DNA of 64,000 bases from Prorocentrum cordatum (Eukaryota; Sar; Dinophyceae; Prorocentrales; Prorocentraceae): contig CAUYUJ010015008.1 of assembly GCA_963575745.1 (NCBI GenBank), positions 297,014-361,013 of the forward strand, in the 5' to 3' direction. The notes below the pieces were generated by a model that worked only from the letters and a program-made list of their open reading frames with translations, was not told the DNA's origin and made no database searches. Below, one piece after another: positions 28,981-41,985 of the stretch. Within the stretch, counting starts at the first letter, position 1. Every line of letters begins with the position of its first letter. A program made the translations under genes and the position numbers.

Positions 28981-30614
28981 TGGTTCCACAAACCCTCGTC
29001 CGCGTCGTCCTCATCCTAGTCCTCGTCCTCCTCGTTCTCGCCCTTTTCCGCGCCCCCTCGCCCTCCTCGTCCTCCTCGTCCTCTTCGCCCACCTCGGCCC
29101 CTTCGCCCCCCCCCTCCCCCCCCTCTTCCTCCTCCCCCCCCCTCTCTTCCCCTCGCCCCCGCGCGGCCCCCGGGAATGGCCCGGAACGGCCGCCCCTTCG
29201 CTCCCAGAGATCTCTCGGCCCACCCCGGTTGCTCGCTCCGTTTCCTTAGATGTTTCTATTCGCCCCTTTTTCCCGTCAGCTCTCGCGGGCAGGGCTTCGC
29301 GCTGGGCTGGCGGGGATCTTTGTCGCAACCGCGGGCGAAGGCGCCAGCGGCGTCGCGGGCCGGCTCGGGCCACGAGCAGAACTAATTGCCTGACGCGCGC
29401 GCAGACAACACAACCTGGCGGGGGCATTTCTTGATCGCGACCGCGAGCGGGCACCCGCGCGGCGTCAAAAGGTCGCGCGGTTCAGGAAGAGGCCGCTGCG
29501 CCGAGCCAGCGCAACGCGGCGCCGCGGGCGAAGCAGGGGCGCGCCGCAACGAGGAAAGCGAAGAGCAAGAGAGAGCGACAACACGAAGAAGAAAACGAAG
29601 AGCAAGAAAGAGCACCGCAAGAGAGAAAGGAACACGAAAGGAGCGGGAAGAAGAAAAAGAGCACGAGCCGCATCTCAGAGGTATAAGATCGAGTAGGTGA
29701 ACACCCTGAACCTGTCGCACTCCGTGTACTTGTCGTAAGCGGGCGACCGGGAGCTCTAGTCTACCTATTCAGCAAGCGGACGCCGAAACCTCGCGCAAGG
29801 ACAATGTGGCCGCAGGGCCCGGGAGCAGTCAGCGACAGCGAAGAACGCGTCAGTGGAAGCCCGGGCAGCGCCCTCATCGCAGACCAAGTAGCAGTGCCCA
29901 CGGCCGTCTCCAATGCCGCCGCGAAGCCGCGAGAGCGCGTGGGGCCCACCGCCCCGCGCGCCCCGGGGGGGGCACGGGGGCCGGAGGCGCCCGACGGATA
30001 GGGGCAGAGGACAGCCGCCGGAAACTCGGTTAGCTTCAGAGGGGGGCGGCTGACAACCGCCGGAAGGTGGGTGCTCGCGTCAGCATTGCCTGAGACCAGC
30101 CCACGGCCCTGGGGGCGCAGCTAACAGCCGCGGGCGAAGGCAGGGCAGGGTCCTGATTTCATCGCGCATGAGAAACATGCCAACCCCTGAAACAGGCGAC
30201 ATGCCACGCTGACCCTCCCCATTCGCCTCCATCCCTGTAAACGAATGCAATGCGGCGCCGTCCGATACCATCCTCCAGAGCCACCGTCATTCGCATCGAA
30301 AGGTAGCACAACAGCACGCGCAAAGTCGTGAAGCATGCCACATCAGCACAAAGCCCTACAGTAACACTACAAGTCGCACGCATCACACGCGCATCACCAT
30401 GTCCACCGTCACCCGCGCTTTCATCAGTTAACTCACACGCACAAACAACGCAACACAAACAGTAACAGAAGGTCATGGAGGAGGAGAGGGAGGAAGAAGC
30501 ATGAACAGTGTTGTGCAGTCTTTTCGCATCATCTTTGCGATCGCGGTAGTCTTCCGATAGCCGTGTCGGGTCAGGGACTCGCGACATGAATCCCGAAAGG
30601 TTGGCGAGTGCCCG
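28981..30614. other. Low-complexity stretch, no supported gene
   Basis: 28990-29160 is CCTCGTCCTC pyrimidine repeat. 29490-29690 is GAAGAGCAAGAAAGAG purine-rich. 29900-30100 is GC-rich with CAGCCGCCGGAA/CAACCGCCGGAA repeats (30013, 30053). 30160-30600 is less biased, but its open frames look random. No RNA gene recognised. Confidence 0.5.
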
Positions 30615-31007
30615 TTGCCCCAGCTCCCAGGAAACATGCCCAAGTCTGCAATGACGGCCAGCCAATTGAAGGCCAAGGTTTCGGAGGAGCGCAAGAAGTC
30701 GCGTCAGCGGCGCAAGCAGATCTCACCCCTTCAGGCTAAGGTCTCGCTTCATATTGTTCGCACGCTCGCCCAGACAAGCAAGGCCACGCGAGACGCGGCG
30801 AGGGTGCGCGATATGGTCAGGGCCTTGAAAAGGGAGAAGGTCGCCTTCAAGACGGCAATGCTCCAGGCGGAGAAGCAAGGGGACAAAGCAATTGCCTCGC
30901 TTTCTGTCGTTCGCCCGCGTTCTTCCGCGCGCCCCCCGCGGATCCGCCGCCCCGGGCGCGCCCGCGGCGAGCCGGCCTCTTGCTCTGGGGGCAGTGGGGG
31001 CGATTAG
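30615..31007 (+). CDS. Basic coiled-coil ORF, start of a degenerate repeated gene
   Basis: Open for 130 codons. Residues 10-95 are a Lys/Arg-rich helix with heptad character (KAKVSEERKKSRQRRKQ, RVRDMVRALKREKVAFKTAM), then an Arg/Pro tail. It looks like protein, unlike neighbouring random frames, and lies upstream of more coding-like pieces on the same strand. Probably the N-terminus of the gene that follows. Function unknown. Confidence 0.4.
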   Translation: MPQLPGNMPKSAMTASQLKAKVSEERKKSRQRRKQISPLQAKVSLHIVRTLAQTSKATRDAARVRDMVRALKREKVAFKTAMLQAEKQGDKAIASLSVVRPRSSARPPRIRRPGRARGEPASCSGGSGGD

Positions 31008-31476
31008 CGTGATCGCACGGCGCAGTCTTTGAAGGCGCGGCGCAGCCTCCAGTCCAACTGCTGCCTTTTTTTCAGCAGCCTCGAGCACGGCGGATGACGA
31101 TTGGAGGGCGGTCCTGGGGCAGTCCGGGTATGAGAATTGCAGTCGGGGCGGCGATGATTTGCACGCGCGTTTGTAGCAATTTTAGGTGGCAGCATCTTGG
31201 CGCACGGGTGCCGCCCATGCGGGAGGGGGAAGGGTTGCCCTGGACAGCCATTCGCCGCGCGCGCATTTATGCCAGGATCCTTCAGGACGAGGCCTTCGCA
31301 GTGGGAGAGAATGTTCTAGGTTCTAAGAAGCATCGCTGCGTCGTGGGGCGGGTCGCCTTCCGCCCATCAGCCAGGCCAGCCACAATTTGAGATGCGCAAT
31401 CAAAGCTCGAAACAGCGAATGACTGCTCCCGCGAAACCTTTGCCATCCGTAGCATTTCGGCTCAAGCGCTTCCAGC

Positions 31477-33730
31477 ATGCCTGAGCCAACGCAAGCTGTG
31501 CTTCGTCAGATTTGCCAGTTTGTCAGCGCCGTTTCAGACGGTGGCCACGTCAAGAGCCCAGAAGTTGCACGGTTTTCTCGCAAGCTGCTGGGCGAGGACA
31601 TTGCGGAGCACGGGGCCACCGTGGCAGCGACCAGAGGGCGTTTGAGATGTGTCGAAGATCAGGCTTCACTGGCGATCCCCGTGACATACATCGGCTCTTC
31701 AGAAAATATGTTCCTTGACGCTCTCGCACAACCAGCCTAGAGTCATATCGGCACTCGCTTTGTCTTTGAGCTCGTCGGTTGCTGGCGTCGGCGCTCTTGC
31801 TGCGATTCCAGGCGGCAGCTGCGTCGGCCGACGGGCAGAAGCCCTTCAGCTGGCAACGTGCCAGGCCGAATCCCAAGATTTGAGCTGGCGCATGAAAATT
31901 ACCGTCAGGGGCACGCAGCTGGAGGACGTGCGGGAGGACAGGGGCAGGCTGGCGAAGAGATGTCGCATGCTCCAGAATGCGAGCGTTGATTTGAAGATGG
32001 TCGCTGAAAACCAGGCGCGCTAAGCCGCTCGTTTGACGCAGATGCATAATTTCAGACAAGCGAAAATGACGTTACTTGGTGGGCACACCCTTGCCCTGAA
32101 AAAAAGAAAGGAACATGGAAGGTCATGCTTCGCGCGCCTTGACGATCGCAGCTGTTGCTGATGATGAAGACAAGGGAAGATTCAAAGACGCTGGGGTCGC
32201 CGTTCGATTTGAGAACTTGGCTGCCATCGTACAACGGATGATCACCAGGTCTTTCCACGTTCAACATCTCGCTCTGGCGGTTGCCCCCGGCACGATCCGC
32301 ATAGAAGGTCACGCGTGCATGGGCGACGCAACGAACGAGGAGGCAGCGCATAAGGGCAAGGTCCATGTCGGCTGTATCTGGTCGTCAGTTGCCCAAGCTG
32401 ATTTCAGCGCTGGGAATGTCGATGCTTCCAGCGTTACTGAGGTTTGAAATGCGCGCGCTGGTTTGCAACGCGTTGCAACGGGGACCCACGAGGAGAATGA
32501 GCAAACCATGGAGACGCACGTGCACTCAACAGGGCGCCCGCCCTGGCGCAGCGCCCCTCCCGATGCCGCCAGCGGCTCGGAGCTTTTTCTCCGGATGCTG
32601 GACAGCGTGGGTGACAACGCGAGGGCACTGACCATGGTCGCAAAGTCCTTGAAGGGCGCTGCATCGGTCGCAGTCGTCTCGCAGTTCTGTGATCTCCATC
32701 AGTTTTCGTTGCTGATACTGGCGACGTACACTTTTCTTGCTGACTTCAAAATTGCAGGAGAGCCCTCATGCGAAAAACGAAGGTTTGCTTCGGTCGCTAA
32801 CACGTGGCGCATGCCTGGTAATGGGATTAAGATTTGGCACACCTGCGCTGACATTCACGGCGACTAGCTGGCTGTTAGAGTTTGCGGAAAAAAACACCTG
32901 GCAGGGCAGTCAAGACACAATGGGGTTCACTTGATTCCATTGAGCATTTCATTGTCCAGGGACGGTCTGTCTTAGCCTCTGTGTGTCGATGGCGTCGCCG
33001 GTGAGAAACTGAAGAAAAAAAACAGAAATCGGGCACTCTGGCAGACCGGACCGATCAGGACCGAAGCGACGCCAGGCAATTCAGGCGCTTGTCATTGGAA
33101 GCCCTCCAGGAAAGCAGGTTCATTGTGAAAGCTATCGTGTCCACCATTGCACTCGGGCCGCTTCGGCACTTCCACCTCTGGATCCAATCTCAGACGAAGG
33201 AGTTCAAGACGAACGACGACAACGCTGGTGGCAACGCTTAATTGGGGCCCGCTGTGATGTCGAGACTTGTCAGCTTTCAAGAGGCGGAGCTAAAAGGGTG
33301 ACGTCAGCAAGCTCCTGGCCAACGACAACGCTGGGTGGGCCGCTCTATGGCCATCCGTTCCACAAGAATACGTCAGCGATGCCAGAGCGCTTGCCATTAC
33401 GCTCGCCATTGCAAGCGCGTGCCAGTGGGGCATGAGAATCAGGAGTGGCGTGACCGAGTTCCCTGCGTTGCTTTTGCAATGCGTGGAGGAGGGACCGTGC
33501 GTCAAGTGTGAGCGCAGGAAGGGCGTTGCTCAACTGCTACTGGCGCGGGCTGGTCGTCCTGGGGGTCTGCGGCGGCCGCTCCACGACCTCGCTCAGAAGC
33601 TCTTCAACAAGTACTCCCTGGAGTTCCGCGCCATGGCCGAGACAAGCTGCTGCTCGAAAGGAGTTGGATTCCGTTCTCCTACTGGTCCGCTCCCAGTAGC
33701 GTCCAGATACGCAGAGGGTAGAGGTTCGGC
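31477..33730 (+). pseudogene. Degenerate repeated dinoflagellate gene, central part
   Basis: Coding-like segments in changing plus frames: AFEMCRRSGFTGDPRDIHRLF (about 31640-31705), RMKITVRGTQLEDVREDRGRLAKRCRM (about 31890-31975), SRALTIAAVADDEDKGRF (from 32115), VSQFCDLHQFSLLIL (about 32670-32720), ANTWRMPGNGIKIWHTC (about 32800-32850) and GWAALWPSVPQEYVSDARALAI with VTEFPALLLQCVEEGPC (33330-33505). The layout resembles, to my eye, a multicopy transposase-like gene (His-containing strand, helical middle, Trp-rich core). I cannot name the family and the resemblance is from memory only. Confidence 0.35.
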
Positions 33731-33859
33731 GGGCGCTAGAACTTGGAGGCCACGAGAGATTTTTAGGACTCGGAACTGTTTTTCGGTTGGGTCCAGGGAA
33801 CACTTCCCAAATGGAATCCAAGGGCTAGCGTCCGCCGTCAGGGGGCCAACTCGGTGCCC

Positions 33860-34760
33860 CAGGTAATAACGGCCAGGGCGCCAAACATACGGATTCCTCT
33901 TGCGAGCGACCGCTTATGTTTGATGCTTGGAACGTTGCCGCAGATTGTCTGGCTTGTCATTCGGAGGCCGTGGCTATCCGCAACAGAGGCGATGAAGCAG
34001 AACGCTGCAACGCCATGGCGGGTCAATGTGCTGGCGATGCGCCTATTCCTGTTGTAGACGCCGCTGGCGCCGACCACGGAGGGCCACCCTGCATTGCTGT
34101 GGAGCCTGATCAGCTAGACCTCTCAGATGGAGCAGGCGCAGAACCGCAGGGCGTGGCCGTGGGGGACGTGCCGGCCAGGGAGGCCAGACGCGGTCCAGTC
34201 TGCAATGTCACGTTTCTGCGTCACTGAGCCGCGCAAGGTCCATACCGAGGAGCTTAGATATGACAAGCAGAATGGATCGATGCAGCAATTCCTTCTTGGT
34301 GCTCGGCATTCTATCACGTGCTGGTACGCGCAAGCAGGCGTTAACCAGGACAACACAGGGGTCTCGATTCGTTAGCCCCTGCAGACCTTCAAGTTAGGGG
34401 ACCTCGTCGCCAACGTGACCAGGGGCTTGCCAGCTCCTGCAAGTGGACATATTCGCTCGAAATGTATAATTGTGAACACGTTCACCGTCTGGTGGGGCTC
34501 GCTGAACAACGGGAGGGTGGTAGATCGCACGTCGTCTCAGCTAACCCCTGAGCGTGCTACGCCAGCTAAATCGCCGAGCGCTGGGGCAGACGGTGCAGCT
34601 CCCCCCTGCTGCCCCGAACGAATTCGTTGTTCCCGATGCTGCAGATCCGCTGGCCGAGAATCTAGAGGAACTCATCGGCGGAGTCGACGGGGATGACGAG
34701 CTGGACTTCGAAGGAACTGGGGTCAACTTGCTTCCCCTCCCCATCCCCAGGAGGAGGACG
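33860..34760 (+). pseudogene. Degenerate repeated gene, distal part
   Basis: Pieces include RVTEPRKVHTEELRYDKQNG-like sequence (34215-34275), a GARHSITCWYAQAG segment, VNTFTVWWGSLNNGRVV (34470-34525) and LRQLNRRALGQTVQLPPAAPNEFVV leading to an acidic end (EELIGGVDGDDELDFEG). Frames shift several times. Continues the block above. Confidence 0.35.
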
Positions 34761-34885
34761 GATGAAGACAGAGGAGGACCGTGGAGGACGAAGACACAGG
34801 AGTATGGCACAGTTGGACTTCGAAGGAACTGGGGTCAACTTGCTTCCCCTCCCCATCCCCAGGAGGAGGACGGACGAGGACGGAG
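34697..34885. repeat. Tandem duplication, about 113 bp
   Basis: GGACTTCGAAGGAACTGGGG with CTTCCCCTCCCCATCCCCAG and a GAGGAGGACGGA tail occurs at about 34704 and again at about 34817. The second copy extends the acidic reading frame. Confidence 0.85.
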
Positions 34886-35030
34886 GAGGACCGTGGAGGG
34901 CGAAGACACAGGAGGATGGCGCGCGGTCGGAGGACGGAGGAGCACGAGCCCGCTGCAGGAGCCGACAGACTGCCCGCCCGCGGCCCCTCTGGGGAGCCAG
35001 GGGAAGTCAGCGTCGCCGACGGCGCCGAGA

Positions 35031-35140
35031 CATCCTTCTCCTCCTCCTCCTCCTCCTCCTGCTCCTCCTCCTCCTCCTCCTCCTCCTGCTCCTCCTCCTC
35101 CTCCTCCTCCTCCGCCTCCTCCTCCTCCTCTCCTCATCCA
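35031..35140. repeat. (TCC)n microsatellite
   Basis: About 35 TCC/CTC triplets with scattered TGC interruptions. Confidence 0.95.
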
Positions 35141-35254
35141 CATCTTCGGCGTCGCCCCAACATCCTGACACTGCGTGCACGTCGCCCCCCCGTATGTCAA
35201 CTCGGATGTAGAGATGCCACCCCGCGCCAGCGGACGATAGTCCGCCGCTTCCGT

Positions 35255-35890
35255 CTCTGATTGCGAAAGGGGCCCTCAGGGGTCCAGCCTGCGACAACTT
35301 GGTGAAACGCGTGCTCGATGTGTGTGCAACGGGGGGCATTCCGATGTTCTGCATGCTCGCCAAGTTCCTGGGGAGGTCGGCGTTAAGCCGTTCGAGAAGC
35401 ATTCAATCGGTCTCGTCGTAGCTAGGATCGGCGATGCAAGTTTTGGATGTTCGGACATAGGTAAGACAGCGTGTTCTGGCTGGTGCGTTCTGCTTGTTAG
35501 GTGGGAGGAGTTTGCTTCTAGGATTGGCCGTCCGATGAGGACAGGCAGCAATAATCGATTGAGATATCATTTACTTGCGCCTGAGCATTTCGACTGCGAC
35601 GTGCTCTGTTCGAACGTTGGAGTGTTTCTGTCCAAACGCACGGCCAGCAGCAAGTGGGGCATCGAGCGTCAGGCGCTCCCAGATTGGCTCGTCAAAATTC
35701 GGGCATCAGAAGAATGTAATATGTATGCGGGTCCGATAGAATCGCCGTGTGTTGCTTGCAAGCTTGCTGTCAAGGGGAGCTCAGGGAACCCTGAGCTATC
35801 GCAGTCCGATGCTAGGTACACGTGTAGCGAATGTTTAACGTCTTGTCACCTTCAGTGCCACGAGACTTTTGCATCTTCCCCTTCGGGGAG
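35255..35890 (+). pseudogene. End of the degenerate repeated gene, zinc-binding module
   Basis: An initial plus frame reads LIAKGALRGPACDNLVKRVLD and PMFCMLAKFLG. After a frame change near 35390 the 35322-35984 frame continues with FEKHSIGLVVARIGDAS, CSGWCVLLVRWEEFASRIG and ends in ESPCVACKLAV ... YTCSECLTSCHLQCHE. The last is C-x2-C ... C-x2-C-x3-C-x3-C-H, a PHD/C1-like zinc module. Homology ends sharply at 35880, where the duplicated satellite begins. Confidence 0.4.
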
Positions 35891-36215
35891 GGGTTTACCC
35901 CTCCCCCTACCCCCTCCCCCTGGGCCTGGAGAGGGAACCCGGCGGGTGGTCAGAGGGGCCTTTTTCGACTCCTTGGAGGGCTAAAAAACGACACCCCTCA
36001 CGAGGATTCTGGCCCCGACGGGGGGAGGAAGAAAAAACCCTCTCCTCATCTTTGAAGCCAAAAACATTGATTTTACTATGCTTTCGGCACCATTTTGGCC
36101 TTGTGAGGGGGCCGCGCTCCTCTTCCTTCATAGCAAAATCATTGATTTTACAAAGGTTTTGGCCTCATTTTGTCATTCTCAGGGGGCAGCGCTCATTTGC
36201 GCTTCTGAGGGGGTC

Positions 36216-36889
36216 GCCAGAGGCCCCAAGATGACCCCAAGAGGCCCCCCGGAGGCTCCCAAGAGGCCTCCAAGAGGCCCCCAAGAGGCCCCCAGGAGGC
36301 CCCAAGAGGCCCCCAAGAGTCTCTCAAGAGGCCCCCAAGAGGCCCCAAGAGGCTCCAAGAGGCCCCCAAGAGGCCCCCCAGAGGCCCCCAAGAGGCCCCC
36401 CAGAGGCCCCCAAGAGGCCCCCAAGAGGCCCCAAGAGGCTCCAAGAGGCCCCCAAGAGGCCCCACGAGGAGCCCGAACGACTCACACCAGGACGAGGGGC
36501 CCCAACGACTCATACCACGAAGAGCCCGAACGACTCACACCACAAGGAGGGGCCCGAATGACTCACACCAGGACGAGGCGCCCGAACGACTCACACCACG
36601 AGGAGCCCGAACGACTCACACCACGACGCGGGCCTCGAACGACTCACACCACGAGGAGCCCGAACGAGTCACACCAGGAGGAGGAGCAGCGCTCATACAA
36701 GCCCCCCAGGATGGCCCCCAGAGGTCCACCAGATGGCCCCCAGAGTTCCCCAGATGGCCCACAAGAGGTCCCCAGGAGGCACCACGAGGCCTCCAAGAGG
36801 CCCCTAAGATACCCCCAAGAGGTCCCCAAGAGGCCCGAAGAGGCGCCGAAGACGCCCCAAGAGGCCTCCGAGCGGCTTCCAAAAGACAT

Positions 36890-36890
<1 letters not shown>
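36216..36890. repeat. CCAAGAGGCCCC and CGAACGACTCACACC arrays (locus 1)
   Basis: 36216-36465 is a nearly pure array of CCCAAGAGGCC units. 36465-36690 is about nine units of 24-28 bp with the 15-bp core CGAACGACTCACACC followed by ACGAGGAGCC or AGGACGAGG. 36700-36890 returns to the first family (CCAGATGGCCC variants). No gene: the open frames are Pro/Arg/Lys repeat. Confidence 0.95.
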
Positions 36891-37850
<960 letters not shown>

Positions 37851-38121
37851 CCTACTATTACCACCACTACTCCTCCTGCGAAGCACGCCGACCGTCGTGT
37901 GTTTCAGGCGTGTCTCCGCGTGCCCTCGCATACAGCCCCTGTGTCTTCTTCCTCCTGCTTCCTCGGCTATCTTCCTACATCTATCTCGTTCAGGGAGCCG
38001 AAGAGCAGGAAGAGGGGGAGGGAGAGAAGGCGATGGGAGGCAAGACAGAAGGCGGTCGTCCTCGAGTCCTACACGTAACCGACTCTGACGACTCATTCGA
38101 CGGCGACGTCTCAAACGATGA

Positions 38122-38153
<32 letters not shown>

Positions 38154-38469
38154 CTTACGATGACGACGACGACTTCGACGACGACGATTCTATGGACGAC
38201 GGCGTCGACGATCCAGCGATCTTTCCCGAGCAGTTCTGCAGTGCGCACGGGCCACAAGTCACTACCCTGCTCAGGCTCGCAGCTCTGAGCTGCACCTGAG
38301 AGGCAGGTTCGCCCATCAAGTCGGGCGCGGGCAGCAGGCGGCAGGCTCGGAGGGAGAGGTGGAAGAGGAGCGCAAGGGGAAACTCGCCTCCAAGATCGGC
38401 CCCCTCGAGCAGATCTGAGGATTTCCGTTCGGCAAGGGTATACTCACGGAACTCATAGTGTGCACGCCC

Positions 38470-38985
38470 TGGACAAGAATGCAGGTGGTGTGCGTCGTTG
38501 GGGCCCCTCGCCCTGGTGCGAGTCGTTCGGGCCCCTCCTTGTGTGAGTCGTTCGGGCCCCTCGCCGAACGATTTGCACATCGAGGAGGGGCCCGAACGAC
38601 TCTGACCAGGAGCGGGGACCCGAACGACGCACACCAGGAGAAGAGCACCGAACGAATCCACTGCACCGTGGTAGCGGCCACACCCACGGATAAAACTGCC
38701 TGATCTCCCAGTGTAGCGAAGTAGCGATACCACCCATTACTGAGTCAGCGGTGCATCACAGGGTAATCCCAGTAGTGGACGAAAGACCATACACCATCTG
38801 AGCCCACTGCCGGACACCCGAAGGCACCCAGCAATCGCCAAGAATAAGAGGCAATAACGGCGAGTCCAGTGACCAGCACCATCACCTGAGCAGAGTAACC
38901 TGCACCATTACAGAATCCAGTAACCAGCACCAGAGAACCCACGTACGGAAGCTGAATTGAAGCAACATCCCGTGTCCAGACTCGG
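38470..38985. repeat. CGAACGACTC units and AACCAGCACCATCACC repeats
   Basis: 38480-38670 has several inverted and direct CGAACGACTC / GAGTCGTTCGGGCCCC units. 38740-38960 has repeats of GTAACCAGCACCATCACC and CACCATCTGAGCCCA. No gene seen. Confidence 0.75.
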
Positions 38986-38986
38986 T

Positions 38987-39793
38987 CTACCCAGAGTCAA
39001 AGTGGTAAGTATTGCACTCGCAAGCCGTGCAGTAGAGTGCATACACCATCTGAGCCCAATGGTTTAAGTGATCCTCCAACAAGGTCATACGGGCGTCCAG
39101 AAACGCGTGGCTCTCCGTTCTTATGGCGTGCCTCTCCTGCCTAGTAGGTGCAAGACCAGCTGCGGGTGGCGAACGGCTACCCCTCCGGGCCTGCGCGCCA
39201 TCCACGTTATCACCCCGATCGGTGGTAGCCTCGGAGATTTCGTCCAGAGCCTGGCGACGGTGGAGTGTCCGAGCTTCCTGCTCACGTCTCGTCGCGGTCT
39301 TGGTGTTGCTGAGGCGCTCATCGGCCATGTCTGGGTACATCGTGCGCGTACTGGAACGGGGGCGACTCGCCAACGGATATCCACGTACCCTTGGGATGCT
39401 CTTGCTGCGGCTACGATTGCGCGCCCTGCTCTGCATGCGTCTCCGCGGTGCGCTGATGGATCGGCGCCTCCGCGGAGAAGAGCCCCTGGCATCAGCACGT
39501 GCAGAAGTACGGGATGCGCAAGCTGCCTTCGATTGCCCAGTCTTAGAGCGCCACTCCCAGAAATTCCAAGGGTTAGGATCCGCCCTCCACAGGTATAGTG
39601 CATGAGCAAGCACGTCATCGATGTCGGGCTTCACCTCCTGGGGGCGCGTACGATCCTCGGAGCGGCTCCGAAGAGGGGAGTCGCGGCGTGCACGACGGAG
39701 TGCACGATCCAAGTCACCCCGAAGTTCCTCGCCAATGCGAGTAGCCATCGCGCGCGAGATCGAGTGAGTACGCCCGTGCCGAGCTAAGCTCAC
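38987..39793 (-). CDS. Arg/Ser-rich ORF, copy 1
   Basis: Open for 268 codons. The N-terminal part is basic (RALRRARRDSPLRSRSEDR), with RSISAPRRR and RNRSRSKSIPR stretches like RS domains. The C-terminal part is helical (TRREQEARTLHRRQALDE, RMTLLEDHLNHWAQMVYALYC). Copy 2 at 49384-49869 keeps frame, stop and about 80 percent of residues in the shared C-terminus, but lacks about 107 internal codons. A degenerate spliced leader lies about 80-100 nt upstream in both. Possibly a nucleic-acid-binding protein; no family recognised. Confidence 0.5.
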   Translation of the reverse strand: MSLARHGRTHSISRAMATRIGEELRGDLDRALRRARRDSPLRSRSEDRTRPQEVKPDIDDVLAHALYLWRADPNPWNFWEWRSKTGQSKAACASRTSARADARGSSPRRRRSISAPRRRMQSRARNRSRSKSIPRVRGYPLASRPRSSTRTMYPDMADERLSNTKTATRREQEARTLHRRQALDEISEATTDRGDNVDGAQARRGSRSPPAAGLAPTRQERHAIRTESHAFLDARMTLLEDHLNHWAQMVYALYCTACECNTYHFDSG

Positions 39794-39831
39794 TGCGTAA
39801 ATGGTAGGCGGAGAAAACTCACAGCAAGAAC

Positions 39832-40345
39832 GAGATTCCTGGGGAACGGCCGAGAATATTATCTCCTACTTCTGTTGGGCCGCAATGGCTACGGACAACC
39901 GTCAGGGAATCGCCATGCCTTCGACCCGATTATGGCACAGTTCTTCTGGACCCAAGCCTCTCTCACACTTCCTTCTGAACATCCGCCCCTTCTCACGACT
40001 CCCTGGAACGAGCAGTAGTGAAATCCCAGGAGCCCGCGCGCCTACGAAACCCGATAGGAACCATAAAAAGTCAGTCACTACCATAGCCGACATCGGAGGA
40101 ACCACCGAAAGCAAGCTAACAGGAACCGGCCAAGGAACCAGGACCCCTGAAAACCGAGATCCCAGGGACACGAATGGAACGAATCAAACGAGGCACAGGC
40201 GGAGGAGGAGGACTGTGAAGAGGACAAACATGTTTTCGCACAGGCCTTCGAGCCTGGTCGACTCGGTCGCAGAGCAGGCTGCGGTGCTCAGGCGCTCCGG
40301 CAGCGCCGCAGCGAGAAATCTCGGCGATCGGTGCTCCCTCAGACA
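39832..40345 (-). repeat. ~510-bp unit with degenerate spliced leader, copy 1
   Basis: The plus strand begins GAGATTCCTGGGGAACGGCC. At 39875-39894 the minus strand reads CCGTAGCCATTGCGGCCCAA, 17 of 20 bases of the DinoSL. The rest includes CTCTCTCACACTTCCTT, AATCCCAGGAGCCCGCGCG-like and AGGAACCGGCCAAGGAACCAG segments shared with the other copies. Confidence 0.9.
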
Positions 40346-40382
40346 GGGAGATTCCTGGGGAATGGCTGAGAACTCAAACAGG

Positions 40383-40925
40383 GAGATTCCTGGAGAATGG
40401 CTGAGCATATTATCTCCGACTTGCGTTGGGCCACAATGGCTACGGAAAACCGTCAGGGAATCGCAATGCCTTCCACCCGATTATGGCGCAGTTCTTCTGG
40501 GCCCAAGCCTCTCTCACACTTCCTTGTGCGCCTCCGTCCCTTGTCACGACTCCCTGGAACCAGCAGTGGTGAAATCCCAGGAGCCCGCGCAGCTACCAAA
40601 CCCGATAGGAGACATAATAAAGGCAGTCACTAGCAAAGCCGAGATCGGAGGAACCACCGAAGGCAAGCTAACAGGAACCGGCCAAGGAACCAGGGCCCCA
40701 GAAAAGCGAGATCCCAGGGACACGAATGAAACAAATCAAACGAGGCAGAGGCGGAGGAGGAGGATTGCGAAGAGGGCACACATGTTTTCGCACAGGCCAT
40801 CGAGCCTGGTCGACTCGGTCGCAGAGCAGGCTGCGGGGCTCAGGCGCTCAGGCAGCGCCGCAGCGAGAAATCTCAGCGATCGGTGCCACAATGGCTACGG
40901 AAAACCGTGAGGGAATCGCAATGCC
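40383..40925 (-). repeat. ~510-bp unit, copy 2, plus partial copy
   Basis: Follows copy 1 after a 35-bp duplication of its first bases. The degenerate spliced leader is at 40426-40445 (18/20). A further SL-like segment at 40881-40900 starts a partial unit that breaks off near 40921. Confidence 0.9.
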
Positions 40926-41140
40926 ACGGGGGAAGGGAGAAAAAACCCTCTCCTCTTCTTTGGAGACACAATCATTCATTTTACTACGATTTGGGCCCCA
41001 CTTTCGCCTTCTGAGGGGGCAGCGCTCATGAAAGCCCCCCTCTTCCTTCAAGGCAAAATCATTCATTTCACAAAAAGGTTTTGGGCTCCATTTCCCCTTT
41101 CTGACGGGGCAGCGCTCATTGCAGCTCCCCTCTTCTTTGA
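40926..41140. repeat. AT-rich element with CATTCATTTTAC and GGGGCAGCGCTCAT
   Basis: Two diverged roughly 90-bp repeats (ATCATTCATTTTACTACG..., ATCATTCATTTCACAAAAAGG...), each ending in GGGGCAGCGCTCAT. Same family as 36050-36215 and 46490-46640. Confidence 0.75.
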
Positions 41141-41149
41141 TCCATCCCC

Positions 41150-41812
41150 TCCAAGATGGCCCCAAGAAGCGCCCAGGAGGCACCGAGAGGCCCCAAGATG
41201 GCCCCCAGAGGCCCCAAGGAGGCCCCCAGGAGGCCTTCAAGAGGCCTCCTGGCTGCCCCGAAGAGCTCCCCAAGAGGCTCCCCCGAGGCACCCAAGACGC
41301 TCCTGGAAGCCCCCGGGGCCGCCAGGAGGCCCCCAAGACGCCCCAAACGTCCTCCAAGAAGCTCCCAAGAAGCCCGAAGAGGCTTCCCCAAGCCACCCAA
41401 GACGCTCCTAGAAGCCCCTGGGGCCGCCAAGAGGCCCCCAAGACGCCCCAGAAGGGGGCGAGGTGCCCGAACGCCTCACGCCACGAGGAGCCCGAACGAC
41501 TCACACCAGGACGAGGGGCCCAAACGACTCACACCACGACGAGCCCGAACGACTCACACCAGAAGGAGGCGCCCGAACGACTCACAGCAGGACGAGGCGC
41601 TCGAACGACTCACACCGCGAGGAGCCCGAACGACTCACACCACGACGAGGGCCCCGAACGACTCAACCCACGAGGAGCCCGAAAGAGTCACACCAGGAGG
41701 AGGGGCCCGAACGACTCACACCCGGTTGAGGGGCCCGAACAACTCACACCACGAGAAGCCCGAACGACTCACACCAGGACGAAGAGCCCGAACGACTCAC
41801 ACCAGAAAAAAG
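41150..41812. repeat. CCAAGAGGCCCC and CGAACGACTCACACC arrays (locus 2)
   Basis: 41150-41455 is the CCAAGAGG family. 41460-41810 is about twelve units with the CGAACGACTCACACC core. The order matches loci 1 and 3. Confidence 0.95.
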
Positions 41813-41985
41813 GCAGTCACTACCATAGCCGACATCGGAGGAACCACCGAAGGCAAGCTAACAGGAACCGGCCAAGGAACCAGGACCCCAGAAAAGCGAG
41901 ATCCCAGGGACACGACTGAAACGAATCAAACGAGGCAGAGGCGGAGGAGGAGGACTGTGAAGAGGACACACACGTTTTCGCATTG
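41812..41985 (-). repeat. ~510-bp unit, partial (no spliced-leader part)
   Basis: Carries only the GGCAGTCACTACCATAGCC to TTTTCGCA part of the unit. Confidence 0.85.

Noticed and set aside
36085-36100. CACCATTTTGGCC as a spliced-leader relic (also near 46525)
   Set aside because: Shares about ten bases with DinoSL, but the flanks do not fit and the segment belongs to the AT-rich repeat element.
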